A DNA stretch of 20,880 nucleotides from assembly GCA_003142355.1 (NCBI GenBank), contig PLMF01000213.1:1-20880 (forward strand), read 5' to 3'. The position numbers were made by a program, and so were the translations under genes. The notes beneath the pieces were generated by a model that saw only the letters and a program-made list of their open reading frames with translations, did no database searches and was not told the origin of the DNA. This document shows positions 1 through 8,073 of the stretch, piece after piece (the first letter of the stretch is position 1; each line of letters starts with the position of its first letter). The stretch comes from Bryobacterales bacterium. GTDB taxonomy: Bacteria; Acidobacteriota; Terriglobia; Bryobacterales; Bryobacteraceae.

Positions 1-347
1 ATCTTTCCCGAAATCGTGGTTTCTCCGTTCCCTCGGTCCTTACGTTCAAAGTTCTGGATTACCTGCACTCCGTATTCCCGTGTCCAACCCCGCACGGTAA
101 ACAGCGCGTTTAGCCGGTCTGTGTAAGCGCGCGGATCGGCGTAGGCAATCACTTGGCCCCGGCGTCTGTCCGAAGTCGTATTCGTCACCCGCCACTTGAT
201 CTCGCTCGAGTCGAACGGATTCTCGAGCGCGGCCTCAACCTGGCGGACCTGTTCATCCGTGTACTTTTGGCGAGCCGGCGCGTATTGCAGCGCGGCAGCG
301 GCAGACAGCGCGTCGGCGGTCCCCGCAATAGCTGTGTTCGCTTGCAT
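1..347 (-). CDS. Rad52-like single-strand annealing protein, N-terminal part (runs off left edge)
   Basis: An open frame of 115 codons starts with ATG at 347 and reaches base 1 without a stop, so only the N-terminus is visible. The start is supported by AGGAG five bases upstream. After a loose, Ala-rich leader (about 1-30), residues 31-100 contain KWRV, then a basic RRRGQ stretch, then AYADPRAYTDRLNALF and GWTREY. This spacing resembles the start of the Rad52/Rad22 annealing core, where a similar Y-x(5-10)-LN-x-F-x(3)-GW pattern occurs. Rad52 homologues anneal complementary single strands and are often carried by phages and mobile elements. The assignment is from motif memory on a fragment; the C-terminal part of the annealing domain lies outside the window. 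It diverges from the basic protein at 570. Confidence 0.55.
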   Translation of the reverse strand, partial: MQANTAIAGTADALSAAAALQYAPARQKYTDEQVRQVEAALENPFDSSEIKWRVTNTTSDRRRGQVIAYADPRAYTDRLNALFTVRGWTREYGVQVIQNFERKDRGNGETTISGK

Positions 348-491
348 TTCATCTCCTTTCCTCGTCTGTCAAAAGCAGTCCAACCACGGGGCGTTACCCG
401 CGGTGTCCCACGCGGTCCAGAAAGCCTTCCTTCCTTGGGGTGCATTCTGCCCGTCCTCCTTTGTTCACATCTCTCGACCAGGTTCGCTGGT

Positions 492-504
492 CCTGGTTAC
501 CAGG
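492..504. promoter_or_regulatory. perfect 6-bp inverted repeat between divergent genes
   Basis: CCTGGT-T-ACCAGG is a perfect inverted repeat with a one-base centre; it extends to eight of nine matching bases per arm on each side. It lies between the minus-strand Rad52-like gene (start 347) and the plus-strand gene at 570. A -10-like TAGAAT follows at 521-526. The position suits an operator, but no regulator is recognisable here and the function is inferred. Confidence 0.35.
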
Positions 505-569
505 CCCACCGGCTAAAGATGTAGAATGGTCTCGACACACAACGCATTCGAGCGAAGTGCCCAACTCAC

Positions 570-1043
570 ATGCCACAGAAACTCACTGCTGAAATAATCG
601 TTGCAGCCATCGAAGGGTTCGAGTCTCAGAAACGTCGGATAGACTCGCGAATTGATGAGCTACGTCAACTGCTGGATGGTGACCGCACAGAAGCCGCCGC
701 GACTTCCGAAGCCCCCGCGCGTAAGCGGAAGGTGAGCGCCGCTGGCCGTCGAAGGATGGCAGCCGCGCAAAAAGCAAGGTGGGCCAGGATCAAAGCAGAA
801 GCTGAGCCAGCATCATCACCAGCCGCAGCCAAACCGGAAAAGCAAAAACGGAAACTGAGCGCGGCTGGAAGGAAGGCCATCAGCGAAGCGACCAAAAGAC
901 GTTGGGCGCTGAAACGGGCCGAAGGCCAGAAGCAACAATCAACCGTCGCAAAGAAGGCGGCGGCAAAGAAGACCGCCGGCAAGAGACCGCACAAGAAGGC
1001 GCAGAGAGTTCCAGAAGCAGCCGCAACGCCCGCCGCTCAATAG
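570..1043 (+). CDS. small basic histone H1-like protein with two internal motif repeats
   Basis: This 157-residue protein has an N-terminal helical segment (about 1-40, likely coiled coil) and then a Lys/Arg/Ala-rich body. Two copies of a 25-residue motif are visible at about 52-76 and 93-117. Each begins KRK(V/L)SAAGR and ends RWA(R/L), which looks like a DNA-contacting module. The C-terminus (about 126-157) is a KKAAAKK-type tail as in bacterial H1-like proteins. The likely role is nonspecific DNA binding or nucleoid organisation. Proteins of this build are frequent in Acidobacteriota; I know of no assigned function. No clear Shine-Dalgarno is seen before the ATG, but no better start exists. 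It sits beside a Rad52-like gene, so a role in DNA transactions of a mobile element is possible. Confidence 0.75.
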   Translation: MPQKLTAEIIVAAIEGFESQKRRIDSRIDELRQLLDGDRTEAAATSEAPARKRKVSAAGRRRMAAAQKARWARIKAEAEPASSPAAAKPEKQKRKLSAAGRKAISEATKRRWALKRAEGQKQQSTVAKKAAAKKTAGKRPHKKAQRVPEAAATPAAQ

Positions 1044-1177
1044 AGCTCTGGTCCGGTGGCATGCTTGCGTCCGCCGCAGGAGCCGCGGCTTCAACCGGCG
1101 GCGCAAGTGCGACAGCTCATACCCAATTCGCATCTATTCTGAAGTAAGAACGGGCCGAAACCGGACCAGCGGCCGCG

Positions 1178-2965
1178 GTGTCTAACTCAGGTATGCACAT
1201 TTGCATTGCGGTCCTCCTTCTGTCAGTGGAGATCGCCCAAGCTCAATCTGGTGTGCCTACGTTTCGCGTGGATAGCGTGCTTCCATCCGGCAGTGACCGG
1301 CCCGTGCAACTCATGCCCGGAATGCTGGTCTCGATCTATGGCACAGATCTCGGCCCCCGAGAGAGCTGCATTGGCCAAGCGGACGCGACAAAGAGGGAGA
1401 CGCCCAGTCCTCTGCGGCCCGACCAGCCTTTGGTAGAGACGCTGATCTATCCCAAGCAGCTTTGCGGTGTGCAGGTCATGTTTGGCGACACGCCATCTGG
1501 GCTGCTGTATGTTCAGGGGGGCCAGATCAACTTCAAGGTGCCGCAGGAGGCGCCGATGGAGGGCACCGCACCGCTGCGCGTCGTGTACCAGGGCCGCAGC
1601 AGCGCCGCCGTGGACATCCGTCTCGGCCTCGAAGCGGCCACGCTCTCGCTGGAACAACCGGCGCATGTCGGCGGACCAGTCTGGGTTCACATCCAAACGC
1701 CGCCGTTCCCGTGGTTCGGCGATGTGCAATATCCCATGGGAGTCCACCCGGCGGACTTCGGCTGTCACGAGGTGGAAGTACGGCGCAACGGCACGCTGCT
1801 CCGGCGAATTCCGATTCGGGCCACCAGTGGTATGGTCAATGGGCTGATGTGCGGCAACATCGGCATTCCCGGCCACGAGATGCTGCATAAGAACCGGCTT
1901 CCGATGCACCTGCAGTACCGCTTCGACCTACCCGGAGTGTACGAAGTGCGGTACACGCGCCGTCGCGGGCTGCCAGGCACGCGCGATTCGCAGCCGATTT
2001 TCAAAACGGCCTGGACCCGTATTGAGATCCAGCCGGCGCAATCCGGCACACCGGTCACCCCGCCGCAGGATCCTGGGGAAGCGCTCAGCGATTACCTGCC
2101 CGGCATTCTGGGCTTCCCCGACACCGCGCACCTCTCCCTGGTCACCGAGTACCTTTATAATCAGAACGAAACCGTGCGGCAGTACACCTCATTGGGCCTC
2201 GCCTACTGGCCGGACGACGAAATCAATCGCCGTCTCACCGAACTGCTGCACACACGCGGTCCGAGCGATGTCGTAGTCGAGCGGACGTTTCGCACGCCGG
2301 GCGCGGTGGACTTCATTCTGCCGTACTTGAGGTCGGACAACCCGGTGCTGCTGCGCGGCGCCATTACCGGCGTAACACGCCTGTTGTTTGCCGATCCGCC
2401 ACTGCTCTCCGCCGATGCTCGCGCGCGCGCCGAAGGCGCCTTGATCTCCGCCGCCGGAAGCGTGCTGCACACCGGAGACCCGCAAACGGGGAATAACTAC
2501 GCTAGTGCTCTCGGCGGCGTTCACGACCCGCGCGCCCGCGACCTGCTCTGGAATTTCGTAAACCGCAACGTACTAACCGAGCAATCGCTGATCGTCATCA
2601 CCTGGTTTAAGAACCCGGCAGACCTGCCTCGCCTCGCAACCCTGCTCGAAGCTCGGGCCAAGGGCGATCCCAAGGACCGCACGTACGCCTCGCTGCCTTA
2701 CGCAATCCACCGGGCGTATGGCGATGCTGCGTTGCCGGTGCTAGAGTCGGCCATTCAGAAATCCGACTACGTCTGGGTGCAGACCAACTGCGCCCGCGAG
2801 TTGGTACAAGCCGGCCGCAGTTCCGGCTTCGCCTTCATCGCGCAGGCCATCGAGCAGAATCAGTTCTACCGGCGCGAGATGGTGCAGTTTGTCCAGGACC
2901 GCTTTCCGGAGTTGCGCGGCGCGGACGACAGCAAAGTGTTGGCGTTCCTCAAAGCGCGCCAGTGA
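1178..2965 (+). CDS. secreted TIGR03437-like beta-sandwich protein with C-terminal HEAT-like repeats
   Basis: This 595-residue protein begins with GTG at 1178 or, equally well, ATG at 1193. An in-frame stop at 1145 rules out any longer version and neither start has a good Shine-Dalgarno. The N-terminus is a signal peptide (ICIAVLLLSVEIAQA, cleaved near AQA-QS). Residues about 25-155 carry PGMLVSIYGTDLGP, a LCGVQV segment and GQINFKVPQE. These are hallmarks of the TIGR03437 family of secreted proteins expanded in Solibacter-type Acidobacteriota. The C-terminal half (about 300-595) is alpha-helical with spaced helix pairs (for example ALPVLESAIQ and CARELVQAG) suggestive of HEAT/armadillo-like repeats. 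A scaffold or cell-surface binding role is inferred; there is no catalytic motif. It stands alone between unrelated genes. Confidence 0.85.
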   Translation: MSNSGMHICIAVLLLSVEIAQAQSGVPTFRVDSVLPSGSDRPVQLMPGMLVSIYGTDLGPRESCIGQADATKRETPSPLRPDQPLVETLIYPKQLCGVQVMFGDTPSGLLYVQGGQINFKVPQEAPMEGTAPLRVVYQGRSSAAVDIRLGLEAATLSLEQPAHVGGPVWVHIQTPPFPWFGDVQYPMGVHPADFGCHEVEVRRNGTLLRRIPIRATSGMVNGLMCGNIGIPGHEMLHKNRLPMHLQYRFDLPGVYEVRYTRRRGLPGTRDSQPIFKTAWTRIEIQPAQSGTPVTPPQDPGEALSDYLPGILGFPDTAHLSLVTEYLYNQNETVRQYTSLGLAYWPDDEINRRLTELLHTRGPSDVVVERTFRTPGAVDFILPYLRSDNPVLLRGAITGVTRLLFADPPLLSADARARAEGALISAAGSVLHTGDPQTGNNYASALGGVHDPRARDLLWNFVNRNVLTEQSLIVITWFKNPADLPRLATLLEARAKGDPKDRTYASLPYAIHRAYGDAALPVLESAIQKSDYVWVQTNCARELVQAGRSSGFAFIAQAIEQNQFYRREMVQFVQDRFPELRGADDSKVLAFLKARQ

Positions 2966-3198
2966 TCGGCGAAATCATCGCGCGGCGCATTGAGCGTACA
3001 CTCCAACCCACCGAACACATGCCTTGGCGAAAGGCGCTCCACACTATTGACGCCCGCAACGGTCGCAACAAGTCTCGGCCCGGAGTCCATCGATGCCTTC
3101 CTTCCCGATGATCTATCCGCGCTCGCCACAACTGCCATTGCCACGTCCTCGCCGCATCGCTAGGCCGACCTCCGCCGCGTTCGCCTCAATTTCCGCCT

Positions 3199-3241
3199 CT
3201 ACTCCCTTTGCCCTGACAAGGTACGGCAAAATTAGGGGTAG
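3199..3241. terminator. imperfect hairpin between convergent genes
   Basis: TTTGCC (3207-3212) pairs with GGCAAA (3225-3230). An outer, bulged pairing is possible between CTACTCCC and GGGGTAG. The place, between the convergent genes ending at 2965 and 3336, suits a bidirectional terminator, but there is no clean T-tract on either strand, so the call is weak. Confidence 0.25.
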
Positions 3242-3287
3242 TAAATTCTAAGCCTCTTGAATGCAGCGGCTTGCGGGGTGGTCGCTC

Positions 3288-3331
3288 AGGTCAAACCTAG
3301 GTCAATACCAGGGCAATCACAGGGGAAAATG
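3288..3331. repeat. four degenerate 11-bp tandem repeats (AGGTCAA-type)
   Basis: Four consecutive 11-base units are AGGTCAAACCT, AGGTCAATACC, AGGGCAATCAC and AGGGGAAAATG. They share AGG at the start and AA in the middle, and conservation decays to the right. The array ends five bases before the stop codon of the replication-relaxation-type gene. An 11-bp period puts every unit on nearly the same helix face, as in protein-binding arrays. Iteron, recombinase or relaxation-site function is speculation. Confidence 0.4.
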
Positions 3332-3335
3332 GAGT

Positions 3336-4103
3336 TTACGGGACGTCGATCAAGCGGTAAACCTGCATGGTCTGTGCATCGACAACTTCCAGGTCCGCCG
3401 GCTCAGTCTTGGGAAGGTCACTCGCCAAACCGATCAGCACCCGCTGGCGTATCCGCCATAAGCGCTGTTTCAGCAACGAATGGATGTGCCGGGTGCAAGC
3501 CAGGTACAACACCCGGTCCAGGTTGCGCTCACTTTCGAGCATGGAGACGATCCGATCGTATTCCGTTTGTGTCTTGGGCGTGCGCTCATATTCGAGGGCG
3601 AACCGAAGCTGCCGGCCACCCAGGGAAAGTGTAATGATCGCGTCGTAGTCCTTGGCATATTTGGAAACGGTCAATTCGTTCCGGCATCGGATCTCCATTT
3701 CGTTCTCCCACGAAACCAGCGTGCGGCTCCGGAGCAGATCCAGGTGAACGGCGTTGATACCCAGAGCGTGTGCGATGCCGACGCCATCCGCCCGGACTTC
3801 CGGTCCCGTTTCCGGACCGCTATAGGGCGTACCGAAATTCTCAACGAGGTAAACAAGGCCCGACGACGCTATCGCGAAGATCGGATCGCAGTGCACCATC
3901 GGAAGCAAGTGCCGCGCCATGAAGCCGTGGTCCGCCAGGCGCTTCACCCGCCACCAAAACGAGCCCCTGCTCAGTTCGTACCCGTTGTGGCGCATGAACT
4001 GCCACAACTGGGTTTGCGTCACGTACTTGCTGTACATGACTTGGCGCAACAACGGCAAATCCTGAGTTGGACTGAGTGCAATCGCTCCCTTGGAATAACG
4101 CAT
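3336..4103 (-). CDS. replication-relaxation-type protein (winged helix plus nuclease-like domain)
   Basis: This 255-residue protein starts at ATG 4103, preceded by GAGGTGA; a longer frame upstream to 4340 has no coding character and overlaps the previous gene. Residues about 13-65 look like a winged helix (LPLLRQVMYSKYVTQTQL, then FWWRVKRLADHGF). The C-terminal half (about 145-215) has YDAIITL, LRFALEYERT and LDRVLYLA. That is the pattern of the replication-relaxation family (PF13814) with a PD-(D/E)xK-like fold: D154, E171 and E173 are candidate metal ligands. Family members sit on plasmids and ICEs next to TraG/VirD4-type genes, as here. The role in plasmid relaxation or copy control comes from the family name and is little tested. 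It is the last gene of the operon, seven bases after the preceding stop. Confidence 0.75.
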   Translation of the reverse strand: MRYSKGAIALSPTQDLPLLRQVMYSKYVTQTQLWQFMRHNGYELSRGSFWWRVKRLADHGFMARHLLPMVHCDPIFAIASSGLVYLVENFGTPYSGPETGPEVRADGVGIAHALGINAVHLDLLRSRTLVSWENEMEIRCRNELTVSKYAKDYDAIITLSLGGRQLRFALEYERTPKTQTEYDRIVSMLESERNLDRVLYLACTRHIHSLLKQRLWRIRQRVLIGLASDLPKTEPADLEVVDAQTMQVYRLIDVP

Positions 4104-4110
4104 ACCGATC

Positions 4111-4623
4111 TCACCTCGCTGCGCGCGACAACACCGCGGTCCATGGCCGATCCCGCCGCGGGTCCACGCAGAATGTTCCGCACTCCCCATGCACCCATCC
4201 GAATGGGGGCAAAACGAGCAGGACCTCTTGCTGCCCGTTTCCTTCGCTGAACGAAACCAGCGCCGCGGCGTCGCACTTCCAGACGCCCCCTCGATCGATC
4301 CATCCCGTGTCGGCCGCGCTGATCCGGAACAGGTACACATCGGGCAACGTGCCGACCGGCGTCAATTGCCGGAGAAATAGTTTGTTCCGCCCGTTCCAGA
4401 CTGACACCCCCTCGGACTCGTAAACGCGATGCCTGAGCCGTTCGGCAAGCCGAGGATGAAAGCCGGAACACCCATCTAACCGGACGTAGCCGTAAATGCA
4501 CGCCCGGTTCCGCAGCTTGCTTCCAGCCAAAACGCCAGTCGTGTTGTAGTACGCGGCTCGCGGAGCTGTGCTTGCGCCCCTCGCCGTCCAGATACTCCCG
4601 AAACTCTGCGCCGCAACCAGCAT
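4111..4623 (-). CDS. unknown Cys-containing protein of the conjugation operon
   Basis: This 170-residue protein is not recognised. Its ATG shares one base with the stop codon of the upstream gene (TGATG), so translation is probably coupled. It has several cysteines (for example RACIYGYVRLDGC, WKC and GECGTFC), which may form disulfides or bind metal. No signal peptide or transmembrane helix is obvious. The middle part (about 75-150) alternates beta-strand-like hydrophobic segments with Gly and Trp (DTGWIDRGGVWKC, VLLVLPPFGWVHGEC). Being tightly embedded in the operon argues that it is a real gene with a job linked to the transfer apparatus. Nothing more can be said from sequence alone. Confidence 0.65.
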   Translation of the reverse strand: MLVAAQSFGSIWTARGASTAPRAAYYNTTGVLAGSKLRNRACIYGYVRLDGCSGFHPRLAERLRHRVYESEGVSVWNGRNKLFLRQLTPVGTLPDVYLFRISAADTGWIDRGGVWKCDAAALVSFSEGNGQQEVLLVLPPFGWVHGECGTFCVDPRRDRPWTAVLSRAAR

Positions 4624-5501
4624 CAGTTTGCCCCATTAGCAGTTTCGTTGTCCGCGGTCGCGGTCTTTGCCGCCGCAGTCTTCCCCTGTTTCAGTCGCCG
4701 ATTCTCCGCTTCCAGACGCTGAATTCGTTCAACCAGTTCCGCGTTTGCGCTCTCCGATCCCGCCCCGGCCCGATTCCTGAGACGCTGTTCCGCTGCCGTC
4801 ACGCGTTCGGTGAGGCTGTTCAGTTCCGCGGCTTTCTGCTCCAGTTGTTCGCTCAGGCGGGCGATCTGCAATTCCTTTGCATCGTTGTCGCTCTTCAGCC
4901 GTTGGATCTCGCGCTTATAGTCTTCAAGATTCGCGGTCTCCGGCGTCGCGATTCCGGATTCGCCGGCTTCGATGACGCGGTTGCACGTCTCTATGTGCAG
5001 GTTATGCCGGTCGATCGCGTCCTTTGCCTTCCGCTTACAGTACTCGGCGTAGCGCAAAGCGTCTGCCGCATGTTCCGCAAGCTGCCATCGCTCCCGTACG
5101 CGATCGTTCTGCACCCAGGCCAGCGCGAACCAGCTCAAGACGACAAGGACGGTGGCGCCGAAGCTGTACCAGAAATATCTGTTTGCCCCGGCGTTCTCCA
5201 ACCATGCGCGCCGCCGCTCTTCCCACATGGCGCCAAGATTCACGTCGCGAGGATTGAGCGCGTGAACCATCGCTTCCAACGGCGACGTACGGGTGCGCGA
5301 GTAGCCACCCTGGGCTGCAAGCGGGGAATACTGCGCCGCCGGCACCCGGTCAGACTCTTGGTACCGGCGCAGTCGCGGCCGCACGGGCACCTGCTGTTGT
5401 TGTGACGCCGCCGCGGGTGATGGAACTTGGGGCTTGGCCTGGCTAAAAAGTCCAGGAGCGGCCACCGCGAGCGCAACATACATACACAGGTAGCGACCCA
5501 T
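4623..5501 (-). CDS. membrane-anchored coiled-coil protein of the conjugation operon
   Basis: The protein has 292 residues from ATG 5501, with GAGGAG nine bases upstream; the longer open frame to 5714 only overlaps the coupling ATPase gene. An N-terminal hydrophobic segment (about 4-20, ending near FSQA) looks like a signal peptide. A Pro/Gln-rich linker follows (25-60), then one transmembrane helix at about 109-131 (YSFGATVLVVLSWFALAWV). A long heptad-rich region runs from about 165 to 280 (LQIARLSEQLEQKAAELNSL). The tail is Lys/Ala-rich. This layout resembles TrbJ/VirB5- or TraD-partner-like accessory proteins of type IV secretion, but I do not recognise a family. It starts 14 bases after the coupling ATPase gene. 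Confidence 0.72.
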   Translation of the reverse strand: MGRYLCMYVALAVAAPGLFSQAKPQVPSPAAASQQQQVPVRPRLRRYQESDRVPAAQYSPLAAQGGYSRTRTSPLEAMVHALNPRDVNLGAMWEERRRAWLENAGANRYFWYSFGATVLVVLSWFALAWVQNDRVRERWQLAEHAADALRYAEYCKRKAKDAIDRHNLHIETCNRVIEAGESGIATPETANLEDYKREIQRLKSDNDAKELQIARLSEQLEQKAAELNSLTERVTAAEQRLRNRAGAGSESANAELVERIQRLEAENRRLKQGKTAAAKTATADNETANGAN

Positions 5502-5514
5502 CGTCGTGTCCTCC

Positions 5515-7317
5515 TCACCTTCTCCCGAAACTGTGGATCTTGCGGCCCAAGGCGGAATTGACCAATTCCGGAGTCTTGAACCGCAGGTTGGCTCCTTGCT
5601 GTTCCGTGCGCGACTGGCGCAGCCGGGGCAACACCTCCCAATCGAATCCCGGTAGTGTGATGTCCGGTGGCGTGCGGACGTGCAGGTGCTGGTGCAGGGT
5701 GCCTTTGCTGTCATCCGTCATCAGAATCTGCATCTGGCCTTTGGGCAGGTTCTTGATCTTCTCGTCCTCCGCCCGGTACTCGCGTTCCTCCCGCTCCGTC
5801 GCACTCATGCCCTTCTGGAACCGCTCGAAGCCGAAGAGCTGCTGGCGAATCAGGGACTGCGTCCGGCGCGTGACCGCGTGTTCAGCGGATGCGCGGATGA
5901 AATATCGCGCGGTTTCCTCGTCCTGGGTGCGCAACGCAATCTTCGTATTTGGCGCCGACGTCACATCCTCTTTGAACCCCTTGCCGACCTTGAGCAGTTG
6001 AGGGAGGCTCTGCATCGAAAACAGAAATGCCGTATTGGTTCCCCGGGCCGTGTTGAGGATCTGGCTGAAATTCTGATAGCCGAACGGCGCGAACTCGTCC
6101 ATCACGATCGAAAACAGCGGCCGGTTTGCCCGCTTGCGTTCCTCCTCGCTTTCGTAGCGTTTCCCGACGACAAGCTGGATGTTCTGCAGCAGCATCCTGC
6201 CGAGGGCGCGAACGGGTTCGGTGTTTTTGTTGACGTTCAGCGTGACGAACAGAATCAGCTCCTGTTCAATGACATCGTCGATGGATAGGAGGTCGTCATA
6301 CGGCCCCGTGATGATTGAGAGCGCGTCGTCGAGGAACGTCATGCACTCGTTAAGCAAGCCCTGGATCTTCGGTACGCGGTCGCGATCTTCAAACGACTGC
6401 ATCAGGTTGCGAACGGACATCTCGAAATTCAGTCGCCGCTGCATGCTGATCGAGGTGTCCGTGCGGATGTGCCGCCGTGCCTTGTCGATCTGCTCCTGCA
6501 AGACGCCCTGGTCCAGCACCGCCACAATCACGTCGTAGAAGTTGAATCGCACCCCGGTGTAGTGCAGTATCCGGACGATGTCGGCCAGGTAATTCAACTG
6601 GTGCTTGCTGAAGAATTCGTCGTGCAGGTTGAAGGAGCCAAACACCATGTTCACCTGCGCCATGTAGTCGTCGTCCTCTGCGTAGAACGGGTTGTAGAGG
6701 CTGGATAGCTCCGGCCGCGCCGGGTTGATGAGGCGTAGATCGTCGAGGCGTCCGGCGCGGTGGATATACGGCAGCAATTCCTGAAAGAACTCCAGGTCGC
6801 CCTTACCATCGAAGATCACCATCGGGATCTTGTGACGATCTTCCGGCGGACCCATTCGCCGCATCAGATCTTGAGTGATGATGTTCTTCAGCAGCGTCGT
6901 CTTGCCGCTGCCGGTCATTCCCAGCACGATGCCCTGCATGACCCGAACCTGGTCGGGCCACAGCCAGGGATCTCCATGGATGTCGTACCCGAGCACAACT
7001 CCACCTTGGTCCCATTCTTTTGCGACCGTCCTTTCGTCGTGCGCCGGACTCATGACCAGCGGCGGATGGACCTTCCGTGTTTCCCGCCGGGATCGGCGTG
7101 TCGCGTAGAGCAGAGCCGCGCAACTGGGAATTGTCAGCGCGCTGAAGATGTAAGCTGCCAGTTCGGCCGCTTGTTCGTTGCTGAAGTGGTAAACCTTCGT
7201 CAGCAAGAACCAGTAGCCGAGGCAGAGGGCGCACAGGCCAATCGAGATGAGAAAGGCCGGAGTTTCAGTCAACGGCGCACGTGCTGGCCGCCGGTCACCA
7301 GATGCCATGTTGTCCAT
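5515..7317 (-). CDS. type IV coupling ATPase, VirD4/TraD/TraG family
   Basis: This 600-residue protein has ATG at 7317 with AGGA eight bases upstream. Two transmembrane helices lie near the N-terminus (about 21-41 and 52-72). The soluble ATPase then carries Walker A GMTGSGKT at 133-140 and Walker B VMDEF with D407-E408. IFDGKGDLEF and LFSMQSLPQLL (sensor-like Gln) are also typical of T4SS coupling proteins. Such ATPases form a hexamer at the inner membrane and feed relaxase-bound DNA into the secretion channel. Length and domain order are normal for the family. Its neighbours (VirB9-like protein upstream, replication-relaxation protein downstream) fit a conjugative element, yet no relaxase is visible in the window, so its substrate is unknown. 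Confidence 0.92.
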   Translation of the reverse strand: MDNMASGDRRPARAPLTETPAFLISIGLCALCLGYWFLLTKVYHFSNEQAAELAAYIFSALTIPSCAALLYATRRSRRETRKVHPPLVMSPAHDERTVAKEWDQGGVVLGYDIHGDPWLWPDQVRVMQGIVLGMTGSGKTTLLKNIITQDLMRRMGPPEDRHKIPMVIFDGKGDLEFFQELLPYIHRAGRLDDLRLINPARPELSSLYNPFYAEDDDYMAQVNMVFGSFNLHDEFFSKHQLNYLADIVRILHYTGVRFNFYDVIVAVLDQGVLQEQIDKARRHIRTDTSISMQRRLNFEMSVRNLMQSFEDRDRVPKIQGLLNECMTFLDDALSIITGPYDDLLSIDDVIEQELILFVTLNVNKNTEPVRALGRMLLQNIQLVVGKRYESEEERKRANRPLFSIVMDEFAPFGYQNFSQILNTARGTNTAFLFSMQSLPQLLKVGKGFKEDVTSAPNTKIALRTQDEETARYFIRASAEHAVTRRTQSLIRQQLFGFERFQKGMSATEREEREYRAEDEKIKNLPKGQMQILMTDDSKGTLHQHLHVRTPPDITLPGFDWEVLPRLRQSRTEQQGANLRFKTPELVNSALGRKIHSFGRR

Positions 7318-7345
7318 ATTTGTTTTCCTGAAGGTCGAGCAGGTT

Positions 7346-7741
7346 TTACGTACGAAGGAACTGGATGAGGAGCATGTCGGCGCCCGCTACCACTGCGTAG
7401 AGTACGGCCGTCTTCAGTCGCTTGCCGACCATCGCCCGGTGCGTCGTTGTGGCGGTTGCGTCCGGCCGGTTACGCATAAAGTCGAGAACACCCCAAGCCG
7501 CCCACGCGATGAGTCCGCCAAGGACCGTGAGCAGCAACGTCACTTCGACTCTGGGACGCTCATACCAAGGCGGCAGATCGATAAACCCGGCCGGATGTAC
7601 CGGGCTGGGGAGAGCGGGCAAGCGTTCCAGCCACGCTACGTAACCCGCCTCCACCAGCATCAACGCAGCCGTGCTCACCAGCAGACCCGCATCCTCTCCC
7701 CGTCGGAGAATTCGATTGAGAGCGTCCCTGTTTCTCGCCAT
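7346..7741 (-). CDS. small three-helix membrane protein of the conjugation operon
   Basis: This 131-residue protein is not recognised. ATG 7741 follows GAGGTGA at good spacing, and the Shine-Dalgarno lies inside the end of the preceding gene. Hydrophobic segments at about 19-37, 67-87 and 110-128 (VEVTLLLTVLGGLIAWAAWGV, AVLYAVVAGADMLLIQFL) predict three transmembrane helices. It sits between a one-helix membrane protein and the coupling ATPase, 28 bases before the latter. By position it may be a VirB3/VirB6-like or coupling-protein partner, but no motif supports this. Confidence 0.72.
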   Translation of the reverse strand: MARNRDALNRILRRGEDAGLLVSTAALMLVEAGYVAWLERLPALPSPVHPAGFIDLPPWYERPRVEVTLLLTVLGGLIAWAAWGVLDFMRNRPDATATTTHRAMVGKRLKTAVLYAVVAGADMLLIQFLRT

Positions 7742-7747
7742 ACGCCT

Positions 7748-8068
7748 TCACCTCGCCATTGCGTTGAGATTGAAGTAGACGGCCAACCCCAGCGCTGCGA
7801 AAACGAGCGTCCCAAGCACGACCGCTTCCTGCCTTAGCCGGCGGCGCGTCTTGATGTCGAAGGGGTTGGCTGGTTCCAATACGGCATTCGAGAGACGCTT
7901 CCACGCACCGGCGTCGCACGCCTTTGCGAAGCGCGCGCGGAATGTCTCCACGATCCGCGTCGCCGAAGTGCTCTGGATACTGGCGGCTTCCCGTGGGATC
8001 TCAGGGATCATTCGGGATCGCACCAGGCGCAGAACGCGCTCGGCCGTGATCTCGCCATCTTGTTCCAT
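7748..8068 (-). CDS. small single-pass membrane protein of the conjugation operon
   Basis: This 106-residue protein starts at ATG 8068, five bases after the stop of the VirB9-like gene. A longer frame to 8164 is just the antisense-phase extension into that gene and is Arg/Cys-rich, so it is rejected. The N-terminal 70 residues are soluble and helical (EITAERVLRLVRSRMIPEIP, ATRIVETFRARF). A basic KTRRRLRQE stretch is followed by one C-terminal transmembrane helix (about 84-101, VVLGTLVFAALGLAVYF). It is not recognised; tail-anchored topology and position suggest an accessory part of the secretion apparatus. Confidence 0.68.
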   Translation of the reverse strand: MEQDGEITAERVLRLVRSRMIPEIPREAASIQSTSATRIVETFRARFAKACDAGAWKRLSNAVLEPANPFDIKTRRRLRQEAVVLGTLVFAALGLAVYFNLNAMAR

Positions 8069-8073
8069 GGCTC

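Larger units (their letters stand above)
2966..3335. other. 370-nt gap without a recognisable gene
   Basis: This interval separates two convergent genes. Short open frames exist but none shows convincing protein character. It holds an imperfect hairpin near 3199-3241 and a degenerate 11-bp tandem repeat at 3288-3331. It could be the eroded edge of the conjugation-type element to its right. Confidence 0.5.

Noticed and set aside
367..372. Perfect minus-strand TTGACA -35 hexamer
   Set aside because: The matching -10 would fall on the start codon of the Rad52-like gene, so it cannot serve that gene in the usual geometry.
3480..4250. 256-codon open frame on the plus strand
   Set aside because: It lies opposite the replication-relaxation and Cys-containing genes, lacks any domain, and the minus-strand genes have good Shine-Dalgarno sites and operon spacing.
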